Assembly: GCA_017557405.1 (NCBI GenBank)
Contig: JAFYYV010000028.1
Coordinates: 310,001 to 374,000, forward strand
DNA: 64,000 nt
Source: Prevotella sp.
Lineage (GTDB): Bacteria > Bacteroidota > Bacteroidia > Bacteroidales > Bacteroidaceae
Direction of reading: 5' to 3'
The notes below the pieces were generated by a model. That model had not been told where the DNA came from. It saw only the letters and a list, made by a program, of their open reading frames with translations, and did no database searches. The position numbers and the translations under genes were made by a program. Below, one piece after another: positions 9,901 through 20,940 of the stretch (positions are counted from its first letter, which is position 1; every line of letters starts with the position of its first letter).

Positions 9901-10653
9901 ACTTACCGTGATGGTCATACGGCTAATGTGGCTTCATCAGCACGTTACAAAGTGGATGCGCCTGATGTGATTGAGATTAGCAACGGACGGATACGCGGAT
10001 TGAAAGATGGAAGGGCTCAAGTGGAAGTGACCTATACTGACCCAATGGGACATGAACTGAAGGAATTGTTCACCGTGCGTAGCACCTTCTTCCCCTTTGG
10101 CAAGCAATATATTAGCACCAACCTCTTCAGTCAGGGCACTTATATCGAGAGCACACGAACCTTCAAAACTGGACAATACGGACAAATGGGATGGGAATAT
10201 CCTAATGGTGCCGATATGTCTGACTATAAGTACCTGGTCATCAAGTTGAAGAGCACGGCAAGTGGTGCTCATCTGAACATCTTCACCGATGGAAGTATCT
10301 GGGCTTCTAACTACGAGACAGCAGCTTTCGGCACGAAGAAGCAGATAGTGGTGAACCTCAGTACGGCAAAGTACACGAATGGTGACAAGAAGGGGCAGGC
10401 ACTCGATACCAAGCACATTCGTATCGTTGACTTCTGGGGAGATTACGCTACCATCATCGTGGAGGATATGTACTTGACCAACAATAGTGATTATTCTCCT
10501 GAACAACCTTCGGGCATCATAAACATCAAAGATGAAAGAGTTAATGATAAAAATGATGTTTACGATTTGCAAGGACGTAAGATTGCATTTGATAAAGGCC
10601 AATTAAAGCCAGGCATCTATATCATAAACGGAAGGAAAACAATAGTCAAATAA
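6964..10653 (+). CDS. Multidomain GH5-GH43 plant-polysaccharide hydrolase with C-terminal sorting-type tail
   Basis: This is a secreted 1229-aa bifunctional hydrolase. A signal peptide (MKRLFLFLAALMFVAVSFAQ) precedes a GH5 cellulase-like domain (about 25-410), with the acid/base Glu213 in ELANEP and the nucleophile candidate Glu316 in IITEVDW. A GH43 five-bladed propeller follows (about 430-715), with the base in DFPDPDV (Asp443) and the acid Glu596 in LEGCHLYKIGDYY. After it come a beta-sandwich of the GH43-appended type (about 735-935), a bacterial Ig-like domain (about 950-1035), a carbohydrate-binding-like sandwich, and a tail reading VYDLQGRKI...GIYIINGRK, like type IX secretion C-terminal signals. 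Probable substrates are arabinoxylan or xyloglucan (inferred from the family pair). A terminator follows at 10658-10697. Confidence 0.92.
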   Translation: MKRLFLFLAALMFVAVSFAQGIKPLPTLHVEGRWLVDQHGNHVVLHGVMDTPNTYFNGGRWQGSKALGWWDDYNNTGATNCKNYFEKLFTGLEIAKCDVFRLHMDPAWTNDPQDDYVYSGSNGQASGVTGEANIKKFNPTRLKTYLRTLYFPLAKKAMNHGMYVVVRPPGVCPGDLKVGDYYNEYLKTVWDIFTQNDSIKKYSGQISIELANEPVSVKNANGDDDPKALHDFFQPIVDKIRANGFTGIIWVPGTGWQANYTSYATYPIEGYNIGYAVHDYCGWYGCSDDTPSPTNKINQFHKQVPVVDTNPIIITEVDWSPKKPGEGHYNEHGEWVEPNYGTWATGSTSKWGKAYKEMLDHYGNISMTLSGTACLLDIDTLLNKNKVVPAYGGLEEACGKACMDWYAEYYNVDWPHADFTNISLSDNGMGKYKNPVVYADFPDPDVIRVDDTYYMVSTTMHHFPGATILKSTDLVNWEYCAQPLEQLSAKDNYCLLNNQNAYAAGMWACSMKYHNGKFYLLINGNDAGGWLLTATNPEGKWEKKQLPRIYYDPGMLFDKGKVYIACGIGNIQMCELDENFNFKQEKQVISNKDGLEGCHLYKIGDYYYIYATYGGWPSGQAVFRSKNIFGPYEEKMLLEKYINNKVNTVHQGALIDTPEGEWWTILQEDLGAFGRMPNLQPVKWEDGWPIIGNNGVPVAATGTTNTYKKPNTAKPMPRVPLPTNDNFRNYPLGQQWEWNHNPDDGAWSLFERPGWLRLKTSGVADRLPQARNMLTQRIYAIHGNEGKSSMGTIRVDVSNLKEGDRAGICILQDPYAMLAVEKKADGTYQLIWKQDKVRDAGNDFTPAERTKSIEIDSIIYLRASITKNTDKTKFSYSLDNKTFYLMGGETKMSFNLTVFVGARFGLFCYNTGKRTDESDEVGYADFDWFSTEANYDEAMFYPADFEGFNEDMLTVEQMKLANGVDEVMVGNSTQIEITATYRDGHTANVASSARYKVDAPDVIEISNGRIRGLKDGRAQVEVTYTDPMGHELKELFTVRSTFFPFGKQYISTNLFSQGTYIESTRTFKTGQYGQMGWEYPNGADMSDYKYLVIKLKSTASGAHLNIFTDGSIWASNYETAAFGTKKQIVVNLSTAKYTNGDKKGQALDTKHIRIVDFWGDYATIIVEDMYLTNNSDYSPEQPSGIINIKDERVNDKNDVYDLQGRKIAFDKGQLKPGIYIINGRKTIVK

Positions 10654-10657
10654 AAGC

Positions 10658-10697
10658 AATGCCCACAACCCTGTTCGAGGTTGTGGGCATTTTATTT
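10658..10697 (+). terminator. Terminator between convergent GH5-GH43 and beta-galactosidase genes
   Basis: A perfect 13-bp stem, AATGCCCACAACC (658-670) with GGTTGTGGGCATT (679-691), loop of 8, followed by TTATTT. It probably also works for the convergent gene, because the minus-strand side is followed by GCTTTTATTTG. Confidence 0.9.
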
Positions 10698-10711
10698 CTC
10701 AAAGACTAATT

Positions 10712-13979
<3,268 letters not shown>

Positions 13980-13988
13980 TTATGACTA

Positions 13989-14019
13989 CAAAGGTAATAT
14001 AAAAAAATGAAATGACAAA
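13989..14019 (-). promoter_or_regulatory. Bacteroidetes-type promoter for the beta-galactosidase gene
   Basis: The minus strand reads TTTG (14019-14016), 19 bases, then TACCTTTG (13996-13989), 37 bases upstream of the ATG. It is a full consensus match. Confidence 0.75.
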
Positions 14020-14137
14020 ATGGGGGTGCGAAAAATCATGACAAATTTTTGTCGACTTTTTGGTTCAATCTAGGAAAGGAAAATGTTGATTTTGGTTGTT
14101 GTTTTGCATTGAAACCATCATTTTTCATACATGAAAT

Positions 14138-14269
14138 TGTCACATGTGGCATGTGAGCCCCTCAAAGATGTGCTTTGACACGCTCACTTGTGGCATCTGA
14201 CGGCCTCAAATGCCACATCTGACAAGCTCATTGCATAGCTCTTGCAAGCTCATTGCATAGCTTTGACAG
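14138..14269 (-). repeat. 22-bp tandem repeat array, locus 3 (6 diverged units, inverted)
   Basis: Read on the minus strand from 14269, six consecutive 22-base units can be aligned: CTGTCAAAGCTATGCAATGA, TTGCAAGAGCTATGCAATGA, and then four units with other tails (GATGTGGCATTTGA, GATGCCACAAGTGA and similar). The last units are strongly diverged but keep the GTCA...TGAG frame. The array lies in the 1-kb gap between the beta-galactosidase gene and the polysaccharide locus. Confidence 0.7.
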
Positions 14270-14550
14270 GTTCGTAAAATGTAAAGAAAACGGAAGTGTC
14301 TGACTATCAACGTTTTCCGAAAATGCTCAAAAATCGCGTTATTTGCGAGCAATCGGTTTTTATTTTGAAATATGGGCCGTTTTAAGAGGGTGAAATTCAG
14401 AATTATTTTGACAAAAGAAGGGTTCCTAATTTTTGAATGCCACGATTGTTTTCATCTGCATTTTTCTCGATTTGCAAGGTCATTTAAGGGTTTTTTAACA
14501 AAGCGAAGAGTTTTTCCTTACGTTTGTTTTCGTTTCTCACTTTTTTTTTA

Positions 14551-14558
14551 TACTTTTG
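14551..14558 (+). promoter_or_regulatory. Probable -7 box for the polysaccharide locus
   Basis: TACTTTTG matches TAnnTTTG. It lies after a pyrimidine-rich stretch, with a TTTG at 14523-14526 that is slightly too far upstream (24 bases). It is the best plus-strand promoter candidate before the locus. Confidence 0.45.
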
Positions 14559-14960
14559 CAACGCAAAAGAAGAAAAATAGGATTCTGCGAGAATAGCATT
14601 GAGCGAAAAGCTTGATTTAAGATACACATATTACCGAACTTGACTTTATTGATAGGGATACATTGATGATTCACGATGTTTTTCCCCATCAGGTCGCGTT
14701 TCGGATTGTTGAATGGCTTTTTGCTTGCTGATCTCCAAGGCGGTTTCCGACTTCAACGATGGAATGATATTCCTTCTCGTGTCGCTCGTTCCACAGGGAT
14801 GAAACGGAAGGGGAGGGAAGATTGTTTTTTGTTGTGAAGTCGGGATGTTTACCTCCTTTGAGTCCTCTCATTTAAAAGACTTATGCCCCTTTAGACCCCT
14901 TCACTCCCCTTTAAGCCCTTTAAACTCTTGAAGTGGAGTTTGCAAGACTTCAAATAACTG
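14559..14960 (+). other. Leader of about 400 bases before the polysaccharide locus, no gene seen
   Basis: No convincing coding region or RNA family is visible between the probable promoter and the first gene. The end (14884-14935) contains repeated CCCCTTTA and CCCTTTAA motifs that may be a decayed GC-rich palindrome. The length would allow an attenuation or antitermination leader, but I see no clear hairpin/T-run pair and no UpxY/NusG-like gene next to it. Confidence 0.4.
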
Positions 14961-16211
14961 ATGAATAAAGAGATAACGATAGCCGTTGCGGGTACGGGTT
15001 ACGTGGGTTTGTCTATCGCCACGTTGCTTTCCCAACACCATCGTGTCGTTGCTGTTGATGTGGTTCCTGAAAAGGTTGAACTCATCAATGCCCGCAAATC
15101 ACCCATCGTAGACAAAGAAATTGAAGAGTATCTGGCGACAAAGGATTTGAATCTGACAGCCACACTCGATGCAGAATCGGCCTATAGCAGGGCCGATTTT
15201 GTCGTTATTGCCACCCCCACCAACTACGATTCTAAGAAGAATTTCTTCGATACTTCGGCCGTCGAGGCGGTCATTCGGTTGGTGATGAAGGTGAATCCTA
15301 ATGCCATCATGGTCATCAAGTCGACCATTCCTGTGGGTTACACACACTCCATTCGTGAGAAGACAGGTTCGAAGAACATCCTTTTCTCACCCGAATTCTT
15401 GCGTGAGAGCCGTGCGCTTTACGATAATCTCTATCCCAGTCGCATCATCGTTGGAACCGACTTGGAAGACCCGAGATTGGTGGAAGCCGCTGAGACTTTT
15501 GCCCATCTGTTGCAAGAGGGCGCCTTGAAGGAGAATGTCGATACGCTCATCATGGGATTCACGGAGGCTGAGGCTGTTAAGTTGTTCGCTAACACGTACT
15601 TAGCGCTCCGCGTTAGTTATTTTAATGAACTCGATACCTATGCCGAGATGAAAGGCCTTGACACTCGACAGATTATCAACGGAGTGTGTCTTGACCCCCG
15701 TATTGGCTCCCATTACAACAACCCCTCGTTCGGTTATGGTGGCTATTGTCTGCCCAAAGACACGAAGCAACTTTTGGCCAACTATCAGGATGTTCCCGAG
15801 AATCTCATTGAGGCTATTGTCGAGTCAAACCGCACTCGCAAGGATTTCATCGCCGACCGTGTGTTGGCGAAGGCTGGCTACTACGATTATTACAATCGTG
15901 GCGACTTCAATCCCGCCAACGAACGTACTTGCATCATTGGCGTTTATCGCCTGACGATGAAATCGAATAGCGATAATTTCCGCCAGTCTTCCATTCAGGG
16001 CATCATGAAACGCGTGAAGGCAAAAGGTGCTGAGATCATCATCTACGAACCCACGCTTCCCGATGGCACCACCTTCTTCGGTTCTCGTGTCGTCAACAAC
16101 CTCGAGCAATTCAAATCTCTTTCCCAAGCCATCATCGCCAACCGCTACGATCCCAGCCTTGATGACGTCCAGGAAAAAGTATATACCCGCGATTTGTTCC
16201 AAAGAGATTAA
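14961..16211 (+). CDS. ugd: UDP-glucose 6-dehydrogenase
   Basis: This enzyme oxidises UDP-glucose to UDP-glucuronate with two NAD+, supplying uronic acid for the polysaccharide. The 416-aa protein has the N-terminal Rossmann motif GTGYVG (11-16), the central domain with STIPVGYT and FSPEFLRES, and the catalytic Cys263 in [11 protein letters not shown]. The C-terminal UDP-binding domain starts near residue 305 ([21 protein letters not shown]). It is the first gene of the long locus and is more GC-rich than the genes behind it, so it may be an older, anchored part. Paired with the UDP-GlcA 4-epimerase at the other end of the locus, it could feed UDP-GalA. A different 6-dehydrogenase substrate is possible but less likely. 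Confidence 0.93.
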   Translation: MNKEITIAVAGTGYVGLSIATLLSQHHRVVAVDVVPEKVELINARKSPIVDKEIEEYLATKDLNLTATLDAESAYSRADFVVIATPTNYDSKKNFFDTSAVEAVIRLVMKVNPNAIMVIKSTIPVGYTHSIREKTGSKNILFSPEFLRESRALYDNLYPSRIIVGTDLEDPRLVEAAETFAHLLQEGALKENVDTLIMGFTEAEAVKLFANTYLALRVSYFNELDTYAEMKGLDTRQIINGVCLDPRIGSHYNNPSFGYGGYCLPKDTKQLLANYQDVPENLIEAIVESNRTRKDFIADRVLAKAGYYDYYNRGDFNPANERTCIIGVYRLTMKSNSDNFRQSSIQGIMKRVKAKGAEIIIYEPTLPDGTTFFGSRVVNNLEQFKSLSQAIIANRYDPSLDDVQEKVYTRDLFQRD

Positions 16212-16301
16212 CTCCATGATATTAAGGAATTAAGATAAGGTGATCTCTGTTGTATTAAGAAATCATTAAAGAGGTTTCATTCGGTAATTTTTTTATTTAA
16301 A

Positions 16302-17408
16302 ATGCAAAAACCAATAACAGTTACATCTCCACTTCTTCCAAATCTTGATGAGTTCCACGAACTCTTAAAAGAGATATGGGATAGTAAATGGATTACGAAT
16401 AATGGTTCTTTCCATAAACAGCTGGAAAAGGCGTTGGCGGAATACTTGAAAGTGCCATATATCAGCTTTTTCACCAATGGTACACTTCCTTTGCTTACTG
16501 CTTTACAGGCACTTCGTATAACTGGAGAAGTCATCACAACTCCATACAGTTTTGTGGCGACCACCCACTCTATTTGGTGGAATGGATGTAAACCAGTGTT
16601 TGTGGATATCGAGGAGAGCACCTGTGGCATAGACCCCAACAAAATTGAAGCGGCCATCACCCCCAAGACTACGGCTATCATGCCTGTGCATTGCTATGGA
16701 AAGCCTGTAAATATGGAGGCCATTCAGCAGATTGCCGACAAGTATGGTCTAAAGGTCATCTATGACGCCGCACATGCCTTCGGTGTAGAAGTAAATGGGG
16801 AGAGTGTACTTAAAGCTGGAGATATGTCTACCCTAAGTTTCCATGCTACTAAGGTTTATAATACATTGGAAGGTGGTGCTCTCATTGTAAAAGATGAAGC
16901 GACCAAGAAACGTATTGACTATTTGAAAAACTTCGGCTTTGCTGGAGAAACTGAGGTAGTGGCTCCAGGTATCAATAGTAAAGTTGATGAAGTACGTTCC
17001 GCCTATGGTCTGCTAAATTTGAGACAAGTGGATGCTGCTATTGCTGCACGTCAGAAAGTGGCTATTAAATATAGAGAGGCATTAAGAAATGTCCCTGGTG
17101 TGCGTTTCTTCAATGATATGTCTGGTGTGCGCCATAACTATAGCTATTTTCCTATATTCATCAGTGCTGATGAATATGGCATGACTCGCGATGAGCTTTA
17201 CTTCAAGATGAGAGAACAGGGAATTTTTGGTAGAAGATATTTCTATCCGCTCATCAGTGATTTCGCCCCCTACCGTGGATTACCTAGTGCCACTCGCGAG
17301 AATCTCCCCGTAGCCACAAAGATAGCAGAAGAGGTGATTTGTCTTCCTATGCATCATGGATTGAGCGAGGCAGATATTAACAGAGTTTTAGAACACATTC
17401 TAAAGTAA
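16302..17408 (+). CDS. DegT/DnrJ/EryC1-family sugar aminotransferase
   Basis: This PLP-dependent enzyme transfers an amino group to a keto-sugar nucleotide. The 368-aa protein has the full fold. NGTLPLLTAL contacts the cofactor phosphate, DAAHAFG (Asp155) holds the pyridine nitrogen, and Lys184 in SFHATKVYNTLEGG forms the Schiff base. The C-terminal GIFGRRYFYPL...LPMHHGLSEADI is typical of 3- or 4-aminosugar transaminases. It follows ugd after 90 bases and precedes an ATP-grasp gene by 5 bases. The amino group it makes is a likely attachment point for the acyl, amino-acid or organic-acid substituents encoded downstream (inference). The exact keto-sugar is not readable. Confidence 0.9.
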   Translation: MQKPITVTSPLLPNLDEFHELLKEIWDSKWITNNGSFHKQLEKALAEYLKVPYISFFTNGTLPLLTALQALRITGEVITTPYSFVATTHSIWWNGCKPVFVDIEESTCGIDPNKIEAAITPKTTAIMPVHCYGKPVNMEAIQQIADKYGLKVIYDAAHAFGVEVNGESVLKAGDMSTLSFHATKVYNTLEGGALIVKDEATKKRIDYLKNFGFAGETEVVAPGINSKVDEVRSAYGLLNLRQVDAAIAARQKVAIKYREALRNVPGVRFFNDMSGVRHNYSYFPIFISADEYGMTRDELYFKMREQGIFGRRYFYPLISDFAPYRGLPSATRENLPVATKIAEEVICLPMHHGLSEADINRVLEHILK

Positions 17409-17413
17409 AAGCA

Positions 17414-18619
17414 ATGCCAAAGAAGCTGATGCTCCTTGGAGGCATCCGATACCTTCTCCCTGCAATAGATGCGGCACATGAGCACGGTTATCATGTGATT
17501 ACAGTCGATTACTTGCCAGGCAACATAGCCCACAAGTATTCCGATGAATACCATAATGTGAGCATTCTTGATAAAGAAGCTGTTCTTCAGCTGGCCCAGA
17601 AACTCCAGATAGACGGAATCTTAAGCTACGCTGTTGATCCAGGAGTCGTGCCTGCTGCCTACGTCGCAGAGCAGATGGGCCTACCTTTCACTTGCAGTTA
17701 CAAGGCAGCTTGTATCATGCAAGACAAGTCTAAATTCCGTCAGTTTCTGACCGATAATGGATTCAATGTGCCAAATGCTAAAGGTTATAGCAAAGTTGAG
17801 GACGCTTTGAAGGATGTTGATTACTTCAATTGGCCAGTTATCGTGAAACCAGTAGATAGTGCAGGGAGCAAGGGCGTAACGAGGGTGGATAACCCAACGG
17901 AATTAGAAGATGCTATTACTCATGCGCTTGATGAATCACACAATGGTCATTTCATCATCGAGGATTTCTTGGAGTTGCAAGGCTATCAATCAAGCGCAGA
18001 CTGCTTTTCTTTAGATGGAGAATTGGTTTACGCTGACTATTCTGATCAACTCTTCGACAAAGAGGCGGAGAATCCATACACGCCTTCTTTAGAGATTTGG
18101 CCTTCATCAATGCCTCAAGAACATCAGGATTATTTGACAAGTGAAACTCAGCGATTGCTACAATTACTCCATTGCGGCACAGGCCTTTACAATATTGAAA
18201 GCCGCGTATGTAAGAATGGCAAGCCTTACATCATGGAAGTGTCACCACGTGCAGGGGGCAACCGCATTGCTGAGCTTCAACGCATAGGAACAGGCATCGA
18301 CCTGATAGGGGCTGAAGTACAGAAAGCCGTAGAAGGGAAGGTTGAAGATATTACCATGCCTCACTATGATGGTTATTATGTAAACTATATCGTTCACTCA
18401 AATCAGGATGGTATCTTCGAGGATGCTATTCTGAATGAAGAGTTTAGAAAGGGACACGTTATTGATGCAGAGATTCGCGTTAAAAGAGGCAACCATGTAG
18501 ACACCTTCAAGGGAGCCAACAATGCTATTGGCACACTCTTTCTTCATTTTGATACTCGTGAGGAACTAGAATATGCCATCACCCATCAGCATGACTGGCT
18601 GAAAGTTGTTGTGAAGTAA
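17414..18619 (+). CDS. ATP-grasp carboxylate-amine ligase family protein
   Basis: ATP-grasp enzymes activate a carboxylate as an acyl phosphate and join it to an amine or thiol. The 401-aa protein has a PurK/CarB-like preATP-grasp domain (LMLLGGIRYLLPAIDAAHEHG), the central domain with WPVIVKPVDSAGSKGVTRV, and the metal-binding C-terminal block IMEVSPRAGGNRIAEL. It lies 5 bases after the aminotransferase and 1 base before a second PLP enzyme, so coupled translation is likely. It may join a carboxylic acid to the new amino group of a sugar or amino acid (inference). A related protein is encoded at 21834-23066. Confidence 0.88.
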   Translation: MPKKLMLLGGIRYLLPAIDAAHEHGYHVITVDYLPGNIAHKYSDEYHNVSILDKEAVLQLAQKLQIDGILSYAVDPGVVPAAYVAEQMGLPFTCSYKAACIMQDKSKFRQFLTDNGFNVPNAKGYSKVEDALKDVDYFNWPVIVKPVDSAGSKGVTRVDNPTELEDAITHALDESHNGHFIIEDFLELQGYQSSADCFSLDGELVYADYSDQLFDKEAENPYTPSLEIWPSSMPQEHQDYLTSETQRLLQLLHCGTGLYNIESRVCKNGKPYIMEVSPRAGGNRIAELQRIGTGIDLIGAEVQKAVEGKVEDITMPHYDGYYVNYIVHSNQDGIFEDAILNEEFRKGHVIDAEIRVKRGNHVDTFKGANNAIGTLFLHFDTREELEYAITHQHDWLKVVVK

Positions 18620-18620
18620 A

Positions 18621-19598
18621 ATGGAATCGATAGGCGGTTATTTCTCTCTAGAGCTACCTCGGCATGAGGAGTATCATAGAGATGCTATTAGTCTGAATAC
18701 GGGGCGTAACTGTCTGGAGTATATCCTGCGAGTTCGGAAGTATAGCAAAGTATATATACCTTATTATACATGCAAGGTAGTCTTAGAGCCTTTCACAAAA
18801 CTTAATATAGCTTACGAGTTCTACCATATCAACTTCGACTTTGAGTTAACTGATGAAATTGTACTTGGAGACAATGAAGCCTTGCTCTATACAAACTATT
18901 TTGGACTGAAGCGGAATTATGTAGAGCAACTTGCCAGTAAATATGGTCTGCAACTTATCATAGACAACACTCAAGCTTTCTTCGCCAAACCAATACCAGG
19001 CATAGATACTTTTTACACATGCCGCAAGTTCTTTGGGGTTCCTGATGGAGCCTACCTCTATATCGATCTACAGTTAGATATGGAAATGGAACAAGATTCA
19101 TCATTCGAGCGGATGCATTTCCTCACTAAACGTATCGACCTTTCACCAGAGGCTGGTTATCGGGATTATCAAGCTTTAAGCAGAACATTAGTTGGTCAAC
19201 CTATCAGACGGATGTCTAAATTGACTCAACGAATGATGCAGGGCATAGAATACGAATCAATAATACAGAAGCGTAAGACCAATTACCATATGCTTGATGT
19301 TGCCTTGGGTAATGACAATTGCATCAAGCTTCCCATAGAATATGATGCTGTTCCAATGGTTTATCCCTATTTGTCTTTAGTTAAGGGATTGCGCGAGAAA
19401 TTGATTGATAATAAGGTCTTTGTACCTTGCTATTGGCCAAATGTGATGGAGTTGTGTCAGTCTAATAGCCGAGAATACAAACTAGCCGAGAATCTTGTGT
19501 GCCTTCCCATTGATCAACGGTATGGAGAGTCTCACATGATGCATATAATATCATGCATATCTGAAATAAAGAAAGAATTAAATGAAAACTCAATTTAA
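18621..19598 (+). CDS. Divergent DegT-like PLP-dependent protein
   Basis: This 325-aa protein resembles the DegT aminotransferase fold but is shorter and diverged. Visible anchors are LNTGRNCLEYIL (cofactor phosphate region), LIIDNTQAFF (the Asp that holds PLP) and TCRKFFGVPDGAYLYI, whose Lys probably forms the Schiff base. The C-terminal YKLAENLVCLPIDQRYGE matches the usual end of the family. It may act on an unusual small molecule rather than a nucleotide sugar. It follows the ATP-grasp gene directly and overlaps the next gene by 17 bases. The PLP role is fairly secure; the substrate is unknown. Confidence 0.75.
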   Translation: MESIGGYFSLELPRHEEYHRDAISLNTGRNCLEYILRVRKYSKVYIPYYTCKVVLEPFTKLNIAYEFYHINFDFELTDEIVLGDNEALLYTNYFGLKRNYVEQLASKYGLQLIIDNTQAFFAKPIPGIDTFYTCRKFFGVPDGAYLYIDLQLDMEMEQDSSFERMHFLTKRIDLSPEAGYRDYQALSRTLVGQPIRRMSKLTQRMMQGIEYESIIQKRKTNYHMLDVALGNDNCIKLPIEYDAVPMVYPYLSLVKGLREKLIDNKVFVPCYWPNVMELCQSNSREYKLAENLVCLPIDQRYGESHMMHIISCISEIKKELNENSI

Positions 19599-20904
19599 TA
19601 ATCTTGTTGGCTCCTTTTTCTTTCTGTTATTTCTAACCATTGGTTGTTCAGCAGAAGAGTTTGAGGACTATGAATTCCAAAAGATAAACAATTCTTCTGA
19701 AGCGGAAATAGCCCAACAAAGAGTAGAACTGGGTAAGCTAAATGCAGTAAAAAAAGCATACCAGATGACAGATATCAGTTTTTCTCCTCTCAATCCTATT
19801 AAATACAATAGAGGAGAATATCCTCCAAATAGAACGGTTAAGGGGCTAATTTATTCTTCCGTTAAAGAAATTGGCACTTATGTAGGTAATAATGTTTCGT
19901 TCCATACTTTCATGACTGCTATTCACAACCCACGCAGTAAGATTTATACAGATCAAATAGACCAACCTCCTTATCATGGCATAAACTGTAAGGCTTATTA
20001 TGGTACGGTATGCAGTGATTTGGTTTCTTATGCCTTAGGGTTATGGCCCACTTTTAATTCTTATGATTTTCCCAGATCTGATTTGATGCAAAGGGTTGAT
20101 TTTTCTTCCATTGACAATCTTCAAGTGGCCGATGTTTTGTGGAAGAGTGGTCATGTGGCCATCATAACAGCTATAAAACATGATACGGATGGCAATGTGT
20201 CCGCAATTGAAGTTAGTGAAGCCATTCAAACAAGATGCTGGAGGCATGATGTGTCGAAATCACAATTCCCCTTATTTATGCAGACTTCTTTCACTGATAT
20301 TTTCAGGTATAAAGAACTATACAAAAACACATCTTACACGCCCTGCCCCGAATTTGTCGCGGTTATGGATGAAGAACCTATATCGTTTATATACAACGAT
20401 GATTTGTGTGTTGACAAAGGAGATAAATCCTGTTATACAGTTGGAGAGACGGTGGTTGTTAACATCATGCATGATTATGATTATTTGGAAGTTTACAAGG
20501 ATAATGAATTGTATTGCAGTATTACGGATAATACCAATGATATTAATTTGGAGAATCTTCCCTATGGCGATTATAAGGCTTGTATTTTTTTAAATGGTTC
20601 CATGAGTGATTTCACTTGCTGGAAAGTGGTTGACATTCAAATAAAAATTGACAGAAAAAATGGATGTGTATATTTCTCAAGTAAAAATGCCAAACCGGAA
20701 TCAGTTAGTTTTAGTACCATCGCAGGAAGTCGTCGTAATCCTGCAACAAAATTGTACAATCACCTGTTTACTCCAGAAGAACTAGCCGCAGGTTGCGCAA
20801 TTATACCCAAAAACAAAACAATGTCTGACTATCCTTATCTGAAGATATTGTTTTCTACGGATTATGGAGTTATACAGAATAAACTCATCAATTGGTTTGA
20901 ATAA
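19582..20904 (+). CDS. Lipoprotein with an NlpC/P60- or CHAP-like cysteine-peptidase domain (putative)
   Basis: This 440-aa protein has a hydrophobic N-terminus ending in LTIGCSAEE, a lipobox with Cys22, so it should be a periplasm- or surface-facing lipoprotein. Residues about 95-250 look like a papain-fold amidase: the Cys in YGTVCSDLVSYALG, the His in WKSGHVAIITAI, and an acidic/polar third position further on (IEVSEAIQTRCW). The last 180 residues are beta-rich with no family I recognise. It begins inside the end of the previous gene. A lipoprotein with a peptidase-like domain is unusual between sugar-biosynthesis enzymes; it could process or anchor the polymer. The domain call is from motif and spacing only. 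Confidence 0.6.
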   Translation: MKTQFNNLVGSFFFLLFLTIGCSAEEFEDYEFQKINNSSEAEIAQQRVELGKLNAVKKAYQMTDISFSPLNPIKYNRGEYPPNRTVKGLIYSSVKEIGTYVGNNVSFHTFMTAIHNPRSKIYTDQIDQPPYHGINCKAYYGTVCSDLVSYALGLWPTFNSYDFPRSDLMQRVDFSSIDNLQVADVLWKSGHVAIITAIKHDTDGNVSAIEVSEAIQTRCWRHDVSKSQFPLFMQTSFTDIFRYKELYKNTSYTPCPEFVAVMDEEPISFIYNDDLCVDKGDKSCYTVGETVVVNIMHDYDYLEVYKDNELYCSITDNTNDINLENLPYGDYKACIFLNGSMSDFTCWKVVDIQIKIDRKNGCVYFSSKNAKPESVSFSTIAGSRRNPATKLYNHLFTPEELAAGCAIIPKNKTMSDYPYLKILFSTDYGVIQNKLINWFE

Positions 20905-20940
20905 GAAGCCCACAATTTGTATTCGAATATATTAACTGCA

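Noticed and set aside
14372..14596. 74-codon open frame before the polysaccharide locus
   Set aside because: It runs across the probable promoter, has low-complexity Phe/Lys-rich content and no family resemblance.
14884..14935. Third GC-rich palindrome copy related to the DUF559 element
   Set aside because: The CCCCTTTA motifs are suggestive, but no stem of more than a few bases could be paired, so it is only mentioned as possible decay.
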